The notes: generated by a model from the sequence alone, not told the origin. DNA of 64,000 bases from Alteromonas sp. IB21 (GCF_016405965.1 NZ_JAEFCD010000021.1:19990-83989); one strand, 5' to 3'. Numbered from the stretch's first letter, positions 9,790 to 18,637 are shown. Numbers and translations are program-made.

Positions 9790-11058
9790 TTAGTTCGCGT
9801 ATTCGCTTGCCTCTATTTCAGCCAAACGCGCTTTTGTAGGGTTCTTGATGTAGTTATATACCAGTCCCACGAAAAGCAATGCCGCAAACCCTGTTGCTAC
9901 CATAAAGCCGTATTTGGCATCACCGCCATTAGCGTCACTGACGAGGCCCATTATAAATGGCCCTGCGGCTGCACCAGCGGCAGTAAAGAACAATATAACG
10001 CCGGCTACGCTACCATGCTGATGTTTAGGAAAACAACTTATCCCTTTGGAATTAAAGGTTGGATATATGACCGACATAAAAATACCTGTCAACGGGAACA
10101 AGAATAACGCCACTTGCTTTCCACCCCACAACCCGATACCGAAACACAGCACAATAGCACCAGTAAATAGCATCAGAACGAGTGCCCAGTTGAAACGAGA
10201 CATCATCCAGATCCCTACAAATCGCCCTGCAGCACGAAGAATAAAGAAAGCGGTTACCGAATATATGGCTAACGTTTGTGAGAAGCCCTCGGTATAACAA
10301 TCATAAGTCGCCTTAAGTGTGGTTGCATCGCACACTAAATAACTCGGCATCCAAACGTAAATCGCACTTTCTGCGGCAACGTAGAGAAATGCGCCTATTG
10401 AAAAGCCCAGCGCATACGGATTTTTGACCAATTTCAGACTTTGCGCTATGGATACCTTTTCCTCACCGTTCCCAGTGTTTCTTGTGTAAGCGGGATATTT
10501 AACTAATAACGCGCCTACAATTAATACTGTGCAAACACCACCGGCTATGACGTAAAGCCACTGCCAAGCAACGCCTTGGTGAATGAGGTATGCAACAATT
10601 AATGGACCAATAATAGCGCCTACGCCAAAAAACGCTTCTGCGCCGTTCATGGTAGCTGTGTGCTGTTTAGTTGACGAGGATATATCACCAATCAACGCAA
10701 GGGCGCCCGTCTTAAATATCCCTACTGCTACGCCCGAAAGACTCATTAAACTTACGATTAGCATAAAGTCATTGGCAATAAGGAAGCTGTAGCAGGCTAA
10801 GCCAAAAAGCGCTAGCCCTATGATTATTGTTGGTTTTCGCCCTAACTTATCGGCTAAAAAGCCAAGAAATAGCCCTGATAAAGCAATGCCCAGCATAGGG
10901 AGTGAATGCATCAAGCTAGCTTGCGCATTAGTGACCGAAAACGCCACTTTTACTTCTTTGATTATCTCGCCTACAGAATCTGATGTCATTGCGAACATCA
11001 TAAACATAAGGTACGTCAACCACCTGATAATTCTGCTACTAGAGTCATGATTAGGCAT
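9790..11058 (-). CDS. MFS transporter, probable sugar uptake protein next to amylosucrase
   Basis: A 12-helix major facilitator transporter of about 422 residues. The loop between helices 2 and 3 carries the family motif G-F-L-A-D-K-L-G-R-K-P. The central loop near residues 195-210 is charged and joins the two six-helix halves. The substrate cannot be read from sequence. Its divergent placement, 230 bases from amylosucrase, suggests sucrose or a related sugar; this is inference from context. The frame extends 18 bases upstream to a GTG, but ATG at 11058 is taken as the start. Confidence 0.8.
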   Translation of the reverse strand: MPNHDSSSRIIRWLTYLMFMMFAMTSDSVGEIIKEVKVAFSVTNAQASLMHSLPMLGIALSGLFLGFLADKLGRKPTIIIGLALFGLACYSFLIANDFMLIVSLMSLSGVAVGIFKTGALALIGDISSSTKQHTATMNGAEAFFGVGAIIGPLIVAYLIHQGVAWQWLYVIAGGVCTVLIVGALLVKYPAYTRNTGNGEEKVSIAQSLKLVKNPYALGFSIGAFLYVAAESAIYVWMPSYLVCDATTLKATYDCYTEGFSQTLAIYSVTAFFILRAAGRFVGIWMMSRFNWALVLMLFTGAIVLCFGIGLWGGKQVALFLFPLTGIFMSVIYPTFNSKGISCFPKHQHGSVAGVILFFTAAGAAAGPFIMGLVSDANGGDAKYGFMVATGFAALLFVGLVYNYIKNPTKARLAEIEASEYAN

Positions 11059-11288
11059 ATTTTGTCTCACAAACACACTGGCGAAAAGGTTAGCTTAACC
11101 TTTCTTAAATTCATAAAAATACGTTTACTGTTGCACGTACTCATTTAGTAAAAAATAACGATTTAATAACCTTGAAAAATCAGCTTAATCGTTTAAGATA
11201 AAAGTTAACAGAATTTAAAAAGCCTGTAAACCCGATAATTCGGCTAGGCTAATTTAGCATACAAGTGCGTAACATTTTGGAGTTTTCT
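11059..11288. promoter_or_regulatory. Divergent promoter region between the MFS transporter and amylosucrase genes
   Basis: This AT-rich 230-bp gap must hold both promoters. At 11184-11197 lies CTTAATCGTTTAAG, a near-palindrome with one mismatch. At 11160-11166 lies GATTTAA. Both share cores with the palindromes upstream of the fructokinase gene (AATCGTT and GATTTAA). They are candidate operator sites for a common regulator. A strong TGGAG ribosome binding site sits seven bases before the amylosucrase ATG. Confidence 0.4.
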
Positions 11289-13238
11289 ATGAGCTATGCT
11301 GCTGACAGTGGTGTATGTTTAGACCGAATCTTAGCATCCACCGATTTATCTGGCCTTACAAAGAAAGATGCTACTACATTTACTCGTCGATTGAAGGCGC
11401 ATTTCCCTCGCCTTTTTGAAAAATATACTTATGTCTACGGTCATCAGTACGACTGCTATTTTCATTTACAAAAACTCGTCGAAATTTTAAGAGACGGTTC
11501 AAAAAATAGAAAGCCTGCACTTAAAAAACTAGACAGCCAGCGCCTAGACTCGCCGTTGTGGTATCGCGATGAAGAACAAGTCGGTATGGCCTGCTATGTT
11601 GATCTCATGGGACCGACGCTTAACGACCTGCACGGCAAAATTGAATACTTCAAAGCACTAGGTGTTACGTACGTTCATTTGATGCCATTGTATGATGCAC
11701 CTAAAGGTGACAGTGACGGTGGGTATGCAGTTTCAGACTACCGAAAGGTAAACCCAACATTGGGGACGGTCAAAGATTTAGAAAAACTCGCCGACGCACT
11801 TCAAAAAGAAGGGATTAACCTTGTTCTCGATTTCGTCTTTAACCATACCTCCGATGAGCACGCTTGGGCCAAAGCAGCGCTGGATGGCGATAAACAATAT
11901 CAAAATTATTACTATTTGTTTGACGACAGAACGATTCCGGACCAATACGAACATACACTTAGAGAAATATTCCCACAGGTAAGAAGAGGCAGTTTCACCT
12001 TTAATGACCAAATGGAAAAGTGGGTGTGGACTACTTTCAACAGCTTTCAGTGGGACCTGAATTACAGCAACCCTGAAGTATTTAATGCAATTACTTCAGA
12101 AATGCTATTTTTAGCGAACTTAGGTTGTGCAGCGTTACGTTTAGACGCACTGGCATTTATTTGGAAAGAGCTAGGCACAAATTGCGAAAATCAAGAAAAA
12201 GCACACGTGCTAATTCAAGCGTTTAATTGTTGTCTGCAAATTGTAGCGCCGGCTGTGGTATTTAAGTCAGAAGCTATTGTGCACCCTGATGAAGTACTTA
12301 AGTATATTGACAAAGACGAGTGTCAGCTGTCCTACAATCCACTGTTAATGGCCTTACTATGGAACTCGCTGGCAACGCGCAAAACGCGACTACTCACCAG
12401 CTCAATGAAGAAGAGTTTCGCAATATCAGATGCCTGTACTTGGGTTAACTATGTGCGTTGTCACGATGATATAGGGTGGACGTTCGACGACGCTGTGGCA
12501 CATGAAATCGGGATCAACCCGTTTGATCACCGCATGTTCCTGAATCAGTTTTATACTGGCCGGTTCGACGGCAGTTTTGCAAACGGCGTACCTTTTGCTG
12601 AAAACCCGTCAAACGGCGATTGCCGAGTATGCGGGTCACTCGCCTCGCTGTGTGGCTTGGAAGGTGCACTAAAAGATAACGACGCTCATGGAATAGATGA
12701 AGCAGTAAAACGAATGTTATTGCTCTACGGCATTACCTTTAGTATCGGCGGTATTCCTTTGCTTTATTCAAGCGATGAAATTGGAAAGCTCAATGACTAC
12801 AGTTATCGTAATGACGATAGCAAAAAGCACGATGACAGATGGGTAAATCGTATCGCAGTGACGAATGAAGATACCCAACTTGCACTTGGTGTAACTACAC
12901 CTTCAAACCCGGCAGAAGTAGCAAGCCTGAAAGTATTCAATGGCCTACAACAAATGATAGCAATAAGAAAACAGCATGCTATTTTCGGTCAGGCCAAAAC
13001 CCATATACTAGAAACAGACAACCAGCATTGTTTTGCTTTTTTGCGGGAAAATACGGAAGGGGAAAAGCTGCTTGCTATTTGTAACTTTAGTGAACACCCT
13101 CAATCACTATCCCGTAGCATTTTGGCTACACTCAAGGAGTCTGCGAGTAAAGAGCTACTTACTGGTGAAACTGTCGAGATAAACGCTTCAGCACTCGTAC
13201 TCGCGCCGTTTCAGCAAATGTGGCTACTTCCTGCTTAG
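11289..13238 (+). CDS. Amylosucrase (GH13_4)
   Basis: Transfers glucose from sucrose onto an alpha-1,4-glucan, releasing fructose; it can also make turanose and trehalulose. About 649 residues with the GH13 (beta/alpha)8 barrel. Counted from the ATG, the catalytic residues are the nucleophile D286 (LRLDALAF), acid/base E328 (FKSEAIVH) and stabiliser D393 (RCHDDIG), the same numbers as in the Neisseria polysaccharea enzyme. Family blocks such as PDQYEHTLREIFP and WDLNYSNP are intact. The open frame runs to a GTG 24 bases upstream, but TGGAG before the ATG and the numbering decide the start. No signal peptide, so it acts in the cytoplasm on imported sucrose. A. macleodii amylosucrase has been characterised. 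Confidence 0.95.
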   Translation: MSYAADSGVCLDRILASTDLSGLTKKDATTFTRRLKAHFPRLFEKYTYVYGHQYDCYFHLQKLVEILRDGSKNRKPALKKLDSQRLDSPLWYRDEEQVGMACYVDLMGPTLNDLHGKIEYFKALGVTYVHLMPLYDAPKGDSDGGYAVSDYRKVNPTLGTVKDLEKLADALQKEGINLVLDFVFNHTSDEHAWAKAALDGDKQYQNYYYLFDDRTIPDQYEHTLREIFPQVRRGSFTFNDQMEKWVWTTFNSFQWDLNYSNPEVFNAITSEMLFLANLGCAALRLDALAFIWKELGTNCENQEKAHVLIQAFNCCLQIVAPAVVFKSEAIVHPDEVLKYIDKDECQLSYNPLLMALLWNSLATRKTRLLTSSMKKSFAISDACTWVNYVRCHDDIGWTFDDAVAHEIGINPFDHRMFLNQFYTGRFDGSFANGVPFAENPSNGDCRVCGSLASLCGLEGALKDNDAHGIDEAVKRMLLLYGITFSIGGIPLLYSSDEIGKLNDYSYRNDDSKKHDDRWVNRIAVTNEDTQLALGVTTPSNPAEVASLKVFNGLQQMIAIRKQHAIFGQAKTHILETDNQHCFAFLRENTEGEKLLAICNFSEHPQSLSRSILATLKESASKELLTGETVEINASALVLAPFQQMWLLPA

Positions 13239-13258
13239 TTACCTTTCTGTCTGCTACA

Positions 13259-13297
13259 CCCAACTAATTTCTAGCGTCGGCTAGCAAATTAGTTGGG
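13259..13297 (+). terminator. Long hairpin downstream of amylosucrase, no T tract
   Basis: CCCAACTAATTT pairs perfectly with AAATTAGTTGGG, and an inner CTAGC/GCTAG stem closes a GTCG loop, with one bulged C. This 17-bp structure starts 20 bases after the stop codon. The following bases are not T-rich, so it is more a 3'-end stabiliser or weak terminator than a classic one. Confidence 0.5.
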
Positions 13298-13441
13298 GCT
13301 TGCTCAGCAAAAACTTTAAATTCTTACATGCCAATAACTTACTAGGTATCCCATAGTTTCAAAGGCAATTGAAAAAATTACCACTATACTTAAGGAAGCA
13401 GTATTTTTTTGCACGCTTTGGATTGACTACGCGCTAGGCCT

Positions 13442-13840
13442 TTGAAGCGGAAGGAGCGGGAAAATACATGCACTGATAAGTCTGGTTTAGTTCTTGCAAA
13501 GAAGCTTTTGCAAAATAGCCCTTGCAATATAGCTCTTGCAAAAACGTTAGCAGCACTTCTCAGAATTAAGCCCCCGGCGACATTCGAATTATGTCATATG
13601 GATATGTTTAACATGGTAACGGATAGAACAATGCAAAGTGATCGCGCTTTGGAATATATGTGCCCCTATTGCGGGGCAATTAACGATTTTCAACTCGACA
13701 GCCTTCAAGATATGTATCACGAGCAGCATGAGTCCTGCAGTTGCTGTAATAAAATACTTAGCCTCACCCCCGCGGACGGGATAGCAGGAAGTGTAAATCT
13801 TATCGTCGATGAAATTATTAACGACAACGTCATTAAGTAA
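13442..13840 (+). CDS. Small zinc-ribbon protein, unknown function
   Basis: I do not recognise this protein of up to 132 residues. It has a C-terminal four-cysteine knuckle, CPYC near residue 74 and CSCC near residue 97, which should bind zinc. The N-terminal half is basic and helical (LAKTLAALLRIKPP). The start is uncertain. The only in-frame early start is TTG at 13442, without a ribosome binding site. A good AAGGAG at 13451 instead points to an ATG at 13468 in another frame that stops after two codons. Either a frame shift has damaged the start, or translation begins at an internal non-ATG codon. Monocistronic, with hairpins behind it. Confidence 0.55.
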   Translation: MKRKERENTCTDKSGLVLAKKLLQNSPCNIALAKTLAALLRIKPPATFELCHMDMFNMVTDRTMQSDRALEYMCPYCGAINDFQLDSLQDMYHEQHESCSCCNKILSLTPADGIAGSVNLIVDEIINDNVIK

Positions 13841-13860
13841 CCTTTTTGTTAAAGGTTACT
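13836..13860 (+). terminator. Hairpin at the stop codon of the zinc-ribbon gene
   Basis: A perfect 10-bp stem AGTAACCTTT / AAAGGTTACT includes the stop codon and has a 5-nt T-rich loop. The T tract behind it is poor, so it may act together with the next hairpin. Confidence 0.55.
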
Positions 13861-13877
13861 TTGTACATTTCTAAACA

Positions 13878-13905
13878 AAAAGACCGCTAAATTCAGCGGT
13901 CTTTT
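13878..13905. terminator. Bidirectional terminator between the zinc-ribbon gene and folE
   Basis: Perfect 11-bp stem AAAAGACCGCT / AGCGGTCTTTT with a 6-nt loop; T-rich on both strands, serving two converging genes. Confidence 0.9.
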
Positions 13906-13927
13906 CAATGCTTGCAACGAAATAAAC

Positions 13928-14611
13928 TTATCGGAAAAACTCTCGTTTCAATTCACTGTCTGTAAGGAAAAGACCGCCCAAGGCAGACGTTTTTGTATAT
14001 GAATTCGTATCTCGAATGCCTCGCGCCTTAACACAATAATGTGTGGCGTTTATGCTCACTGCAACATCTTCGGTATTTGTAAGCGTTTGCAATGCTATAA
14101 GCACTTGCTGAGTTAAGCGCTCTTGCACTTGCGGGCGTTGCGCAAAAAAGCCAACTAACCTATTAATTTTCGAGAGACCGATTACGGTGTCTTTCGGAAT
14201 GTAAGAAACCGTCGCAGTGCCGTCAATAGTAACGAAGTGATGCTCACATGTGCTGGTTAGACTGATGTCGGAAACCTGCACTGGCTGGTCAATCTGCATC
14301 TTATTTTCGATAGCAGTAATTTTAGGAAACTTTCGATAGTCCAGCCCACTAAAAATCTCGTTAACATACATTTTAGCGATGCGCGCTGGCGTGTCACATA
14401 GACTGTCATCAGCCAGATCTAGACCAAGCGTGTCCATTACGTCTCGCATGGCGCTTTCAATTCGCTTTCGTTTCTGCTCATCTGTCAGCCCATTAGCTAC
14501 CATAGGGGTTTCTAATCCTCTGGCTTCTAATGCATCTCGTACACGCTGTGCTGATTCTGAAATAGAGTGGTCAAGTGCATCGCGCACAATTACCGCTTCT
14601 TTTGCTAACAT
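13928..14611 (-). CDS. folE: GTP cyclohydrolase I, FolE
   Basis: Converts GTP to 7,8-dihydroneopterin triphosphate, the entry step to folate and tetrahydropterins. The 227 residues match the E. coli-type decameric enzyme. Zinc ligands are visible in TCEHHF (a cysteine and histidine) and in THYCVKARG (the second cysteine). The C-terminal L-K-R-E-F is also typical. It is transcribed divergently from folM, which acts in the same pterin chemistry, so both probably share the 160-bp promoter region. Confidence 0.97.
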   Translation of the reverse strand: MLAKEAVIVRDALDHSISESAQRVRDALEARGLETPMVANGLTDEQKRKRIESAMRDVMDTLGLDLADDSLCDTPARIAKMYVNEIFSGLDYRKFPKITAIENKMQIDQPVQVSDISLTSTCEHHFVTIDGTATVSYIPKDTVIGLSKINRLVGFFAQRPQVQERLTQQVLIALQTLTNTEDVAVSINATHYCVKARGIRDTNSYTKTSALGGLFLTDSELKREFFR

Positions 14612-14771
14612 TGCTTTATCCGTTGTTACTGCTTTTTTTGAACTTCTACGCTGGGTTACTCGTAAAAGTTCGGTTATACAACAACATGACTTTTATTTAA
14701 TGTTGTTGCTACCGATAGTGCTACTTACACAATAATAAAACTGCGACTGCTTAATTAAGAAGGACATCATC

Positions 14772-15479
14772 TTGAAATCACCTGTACTTATAACAGGCGC
14801 TAGCCAACGTCTTGGACTAGCCATGGCCGAAAGCTTACTTGAGCAAGGCCAGCATGTCGTATTGACATATCGAACACCCCGCCCGAGTATCACGATGCTT
14901 AAGGATAAAGGCGCAACAGTTCTACAGGCTGATTTTAGCACTGAGGCGGCTATTGATCGAGCAATTGATGAGATTAAGGCAATCAGTAAAACCTATCGTG
15001 CCGTGATTCATAATGCGTCTGATTGGGCGCAAGAAAAGGATAGTAACGATAAACAAAGCCTTATAGCGCGAATGATGATGATTCACGCTGTCGCACCCTA
15101 CCGCATTAATCTAGCGCTCGAAAGGGCGCTACGCGAGTATGAAGGCCAAGCCGATATCATTCATATGACTGATTATATTCAAGAAACGGGCAGTGAAAAA
15201 CACATGGCCTATGCAGCAAGCAAAGCTGCCTTGCACAACCTCACCTTGTCCTTTGCAAAGAAACTGTCGCCTCAGGTAAAAGTAAATAGCATAGCTCCTG
15301 CTTTACTTATGTTTAATGAAGGCGACGATGAAGCCTATAGACAGAAAGCACTTAAAAAGTCGTTACTTGAAATAGTACCAGGTGCGCAAGAAGCCGTGAA
15401 AGCAATGAATTACTTATTTGATAGTGACTATGTGACGGGACAAACGCTTCATCTCAACGGTGGGCGACATTTGAAATAA
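14772..15479 (+). CDS. folM: Dihydromonapterin reductase FolM (SDR family)
   Basis: A short-chain dehydrogenase that reduces dihydromonapterin (and weakly dihydrofolate) with NADPH. The 235 residues show the nucleotide-binding motif T-G-A-S-Q-R-L-G at residues 7-14 and the catalytic Y-A-A-S-K. The segment DWAQE and the C-terminal VTGQTLHLNGGRH are typical of FolM. The start is TTG at seven bases behind AGAAGGA; no ATG fits. Next to folE, it supports a local pterin module. FolM over pteridine reductase of another type is a family-level judgement. Confidence 0.9.
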   Translation: MKSPVLITGASQRLGLAMAESLLEQGQHVVLTYRTPRPSITMLKDKGATVLQADFSTEAAIDRAIDEIKAISKTYRAVIHNASDWAQEKDSNDKQSLIARMMMIHAVAPYRINLALERALREYEGQADIIHMTDYIQETGSEKHMAYAASKAALHNLTLSFAKKLSPQVKVNSIAPALLMFNEGDDEAYRQKALKKSLLEIVPGAQEAVKAMNYLFDSDYVTGQTLHLNGGRHLK

Positions 15480-15627
15480 GGCATCCCCTTCGCTTCATAC
15501 AACCAGCGTATACTAATGTAATAAAGTAATCGTCACCGCCAATTAATTTCATCGCCATTTGCCTTGGTCTACTGCTGAGGCATGGCTATAATCCGAACCC
15601 TATTTTAACGCTATTTGGAATTTTACT

Positions 15628-16692
15628 ATGCACGGCAACCGTACTATGGCCCCTGAATGGCATGACATTGATGCTGTTATGTTAGCATGGCCGCATGCAC
15701 AAACCGATTGGGCTCCATGGTTAGAAGAGGCGAGAGAAACCTATCTTAACGTGATTGCGGCAGTAAATCGCAATAGCGCTGGCGTGATATTGTTGTGTGC
15801 ACCTGATGATGTAGACAGCCTTGTAACTCGTTTACCTGAAAACGCACAAGTACTGATCGTTCCTGCGTCATATAACGACACCTGGATGCGCGACTACGGT
15901 TTTATCACCTGTAAAGACAGTGAGGGTAATGGCTCGCCAGTAGAATTTCGTTTTAACGGTTGGGGTAATAAGTTTAATGCGTCAGAGGATAACCTCGCCA
16001 ATCAACGCTATTTGGCCGCCATGTGTAAATCTGTGCTTCGCAGCAGCCCTGTTGTAGCTGAAGGTGGCGCTTTAGAAATTGACGAAGATGGCCACTTACT
16101 TAGTACTGCACAGTGCTTACTTAACCCTGAACGAAATGGCGATATGTCGTTAAGTGCCTATGAAGATGCATTTAGAGACATGCTAGGTTGTAGCAAAGTT
16201 ACTATCTTGCAACACGGTCATCTAGAAGGTGATGACACCGACGGCCATATCGACACCATCGTGCGTTTTACCCCTAACAAAGGCTTAGTCATTCAGGCGT
16301 GTAACAATCGCCCTAACGATAGTCACTTTGAAGGGTTAAAAGCTCTGTGTGATGAGTGCTCGCTGGAGCTTCCTGAGCATAAACAGTTCCATTTACCGTT
16401 ACCGCATATCGTAAATGATGAAGGAGATCGTCTTCCGGCATCATATGCAAACTACTTAATTTGTAACAACGCGATTTTACTGCCCGTGTATGGTGAAGAA
16501 GAAGATGCCGAGGCAATTAAAACCGTGCAAAGAGCACATCCCGATCATATTGTTGAACCAATCGATTGCAGTGTACTCGTAAGACAATACGGTAGCTTGC
16601 ATTGTATTTCCATGCAGGTACCCACAAATACGTTAAAAGATTCGATTATCACCACCTTAAAAAAAGGAGTGTCAATACATGCGCCCAGCTAA
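15628..16692 (+). CDS. aguA: Agmatine deiminase AguA
   Basis: Hydrolyses agmatine to N-carbamoylputrescine and ammonia in the cytoplasm. The protein of 354 residues belongs to the PAD_porph/guanidino-group-modifying family. Visible active-site features are the N-D-T-W-M-R-D-Y-G block near residue 87, the E-G-D-D-T-D-G-H-I-D block near residue 195 and the nucleophilic cysteine in SLHCISMQ near the C-terminus. GGAA lies seven bases before the ATG. The stop overlaps aguB by 14 bases, so both are translated as one unit. Confidence 0.95.
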   Translation: MHGNRTMAPEWHDIDAVMLAWPHAQTDWAPWLEEARETYLNVIAAVNRNSAGVILLCAPDDVDSLVTRLPENAQVLIVPASYNDTWMRDYGFITCKDSEGNGSPVEFRFNGWGNKFNASEDNLANQRYLAAMCKSVLRSSPVVAEGGALEIDEDGHLLSTAQCLLNPERNGDMSLSAYEDAFRDMLGCSKVTILQHGHLEGDDTDGHIDTIVRFTPNKGLVIQACNNRPNDSHFEGLKALCDECSLELPEHKQFHLPLPHIVNDEGDRLPASYANYLICNNAILLPVYGEEEDAEAIKTVQRAHPDHIVEPIDCSVLVRQYGSLHCISMQVPTNTLKDSIITTLKKGVSIHAPS

Positions 16693-17572
16693 GCTAAAAG
16701 TGGGTCTGGTACAACAGGCCGTTGCCGATAACGACAAAGCAACGAACTGGAATAAAAGTGCCGAACAAATTGCTAAATTAGCCGCTGAAGGCTGCGAGTG
16801 CATTCTGCTTCAAGAACTGCATAGCACCCTGTATTTTTGCCAGCAAGAAGATACTAACGCCTTCGATCTAGCTGAGCCAATTCCAGGCCCAGCAACAGAC
16901 TTTTTTGGTGAGCTAGCAGAAAAGCATAACATTGTGTTGGTGACATCACTGTTCGAAAAACGCGGCTCAGGTTTATATCACAACACCGCTGTCGTGTTCG
17001 ACCGCAGTAAAGAAATTGCGGGTAAATACCGTAAAATGCATATTCCTGATGACCCAGGCTTTTACGAGAAGTTTTACTTCACACCGGGCGATATGGGCTT
17101 CACGCCTATTGAAACCAGCGTAGGTAAACTTGGCGTATTGGTGTGTTGGGACCAGTGGTATCCAGAAGCGGCACGCCTAATGGCAATGGCAGGCGCAGAC
17201 TTGTTGTTCTACCCTACCGCTATTGGCTGGGATTTAACTGACACAGAAGAAGAGCGTACTCGTCAGCACGGTGCATGGGAAACCATTCAGCGTTCTCACG
17301 CTGTGGCAAACTCAGTGCCGGTTATCGTCGCGAACCGCACTGGCTTTGAAGCATCGCCTGTTGAAGGTGACCCGGGCATTCAGTTCTGGGGGCAAAGCTT
17401 TGTAGCAGGTCCACAAGGCGAGATTTTGGCGAAAGCCGAGGCTGAGGGCGAAACCACCCTAACCGTTGAGCTTGATATGGAGCGCACCGAGCAAGTGAAG
17501 CGCATTTGGCCTTATTTCCGCGACCGCCGCATCGACGCTTACGACGAACTAACAAAGCGCTGGCGCGACTAA
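16679..17572 (+). CDS. aguB: N-carbamoylputrescine amidase AguB
   Basis: Hydrolyses N-carbamoylputrescine to putrescine, CO2 and ammonia, completing the AguA-AguB polyamine route. A nitrilase-superfamily enzyme of 297 residues with the catalytic triad E46 (LLQELH), K119 (GKYRKMH) and C156 (VCWDQW). An AAAAAGGAG ribosome binding site inside the end of aguA drives its ATG. The two enzymes replace ornithine decarboxylase for putrescine synthesis from arginine-derived agmatine. Confidence 0.97.
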   Translation: MRPAKLKVGLVQQAVADNDKATNWNKSAEQIAKLAAEGCECILLQELHSTLYFCQQEDTNAFDLAEPIPGPATDFFGELAEKHNIVLVTSLFEKRGSGLYHNTAVVFDRSKEIAGKYRKMHIPDDPGFYEKFYFTPGDMGFTPIETSVGKLGVLVCWDQWYPEAARLMAMAGADLLFYPTAIGWDLTDTEEERTRQHGAWETIQRSHAVANSVPVIVANRTGFEASPVEGDPGIQFWGQSFVAGPQGEILAKAEAEGETTLTVELDMERTEQVKRIWPYFRDRRIDAYDELTKRWRD

Positions 17573-17582
17573 CTCAAATTCT

Positions 17583-17716
17583 GGGGATCAGAGTACTTTT
17601 TAAGCTCAATCTAGACAGTACGCTCTCCCCCGCAAGCGCCGCCCGAACTGGTGCAGAATTTGTCGGTTCATTTTCTTGAACTCAAGCTGTCGTGGCTGAA
17701 ATGTACTCTGACCCTG
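17583..17716. mobile_element. MITE-like element with TCAGAGTAC inverted ends
   Basis: The gap between aguB and pdeM is filled by a ~134-bp segment starting GGGGATCAGAGTAC and ending with GTACTCTGACCCTG, whose reverse complement shares the core TCAGAGTAC and a G run. No open frame lies inside. Such TCAGAGTAC ends resemble those I associate with short non-autonomous elements and transposase remnants in gammaproteobacteria; that association is from memory and was not searched. Confidence 0.45.
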
Positions 17717-17731
17717 TAATTTGCTGTGGAT

Positions 17732-18436
17732 TCACGCTTTAAATATAATGTTGTCGTAAAGCATAAAAACGTGACGCGAACGCTTGGGCAATAGCGTTAG
17801 CATGACGTCTTCGTCGATGTCTAAGCCCCCAGTGAATTGACCGAAGGCTGGCATCACAAATAAGCTCTCACTATTGGTAAAGCATTTGCCCGAATAGCGC
17901 CGGCGAGCAATGGTTGTGCGTTTTTTGGGGTGATAATGGCCGATAACCTGTGCACGCTGTTCACCCTCTTCAGGTTCGTGCCTAAACACCATGCCATCTA
18001 GCGCTATTTCAAAACATGGCGTACCCGGAATGCCGTCAGGTAAATCAGGATCATGGTTACCTTCCACCCACATCCACTCGTGCACTTTATTTACTAATCG
18101 ACAGAGGTGCTGACGGTCTTCGACAGTCATGCGCGACATACTGTGCTTATCGTGGAAACTGTCGCCTAAGCTAATCACCCGCGTGGGCTGATAGTCATCA
18201 ACAATGCTTTCTAAACGCGTTAACGTGGCGGTGGAATCTAGACTAGGCAGCGGGTTCGCAAAGCTACGTAGAAAGCTGCCTTTTTCTAAGTGAAGGTCGG
18301 ACACGATAAGCCAGTCGCATACCGGCAAATAGGCTACGCCGCGCGCATCTAACAGCCACAAGTAATCTGCATATTTTGTAATAGTGATGTGGCGCTGGCT
18401 TACTTTTTCGGTCAGCCATGAATCGCTTATTGCCAA
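17732..18436 (-). CDS. pdeM: Ligase-associated metallophosphoesterase PdeM
   Basis: A calcineurin-like phosphoesterase of 234 residues, of the type found with bacterial ATP-dependent DNA ligases and Lhr-type helicases. The dimetal motifs appear in order: VSDLHLEKG, G-D-S-F-H-D, G-N-H-D and G-H-Y-H-P. Characterised relatives are Mn-dependent phosphodiesterases/DNA endonucleases. The start is TTG behind GAGGAC. It lies 200 bases downstream of the helicase gene on the same strand. Its substrate in this cassette is not known. Confidence 0.9.
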   Translation of the reverse strand: MAISDSWLTEKVSQRHITITKYADYLWLLDARGVAYLPVCDWLIVSDLHLEKGSFLRSFANPLPSLDSTATLTRLESIVDDYQPTRVISLGDSFHDKHSMSRMTVEDRQHLCRLVNKVHEWMWVEGNHDPDLPDGIPGTPCFEIALDGMVFRHEPEEGEQRAQVIGHYHPKKRTTIARRRYSGKCFTNSESLFVMPAFGQFTGGLDIDEDVMLTLLPKRSRHVFMLYDNIIFKA

Positions 18437-18532
18437 ATTGTCCTCATCCTTCTAGTTATGTATTTATGTTCTTGGTATGTGGCTGCGAACTTTAATATCT
18501 CAATGGTATCAGACTATTTAGCTATTGCTTGA

Positions 18533-18567
18533 TGGCTGCTGGCTACTGGCTACTGGCTACTGGCTAC
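18533..18567. repeat. Five tandem copies of the heptamer TGGCTAC
   Basis: One TGGCTGC and four perfect TGGCTAC units lie head to tail in the 200-bp gap between the helicase and pdeM genes. The copy number may vary by slippage. Nothing else in this gap was recognised. Confidence 0.9.
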
Positions 18568-18637
18568 TCATGGTGCCAAGTGAAGTTTGCTTTGCAAATG
18601 CTACTGATGTGAAACCAACACCGTGACATCACCAATA

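Noticed and set aside
11289..13238. Sucrose phosphorylase or trehalose synthase instead of amylosucrase
   Set aside because: The length, specific sequence blocks and catalytic positions D286, E328 and D393 agree with amylosucrase.
18533..18567. Tandem short repeats as a CRISPR array
   Set aside because: Units are 7 bp with no spacers and no cas genes nearby.
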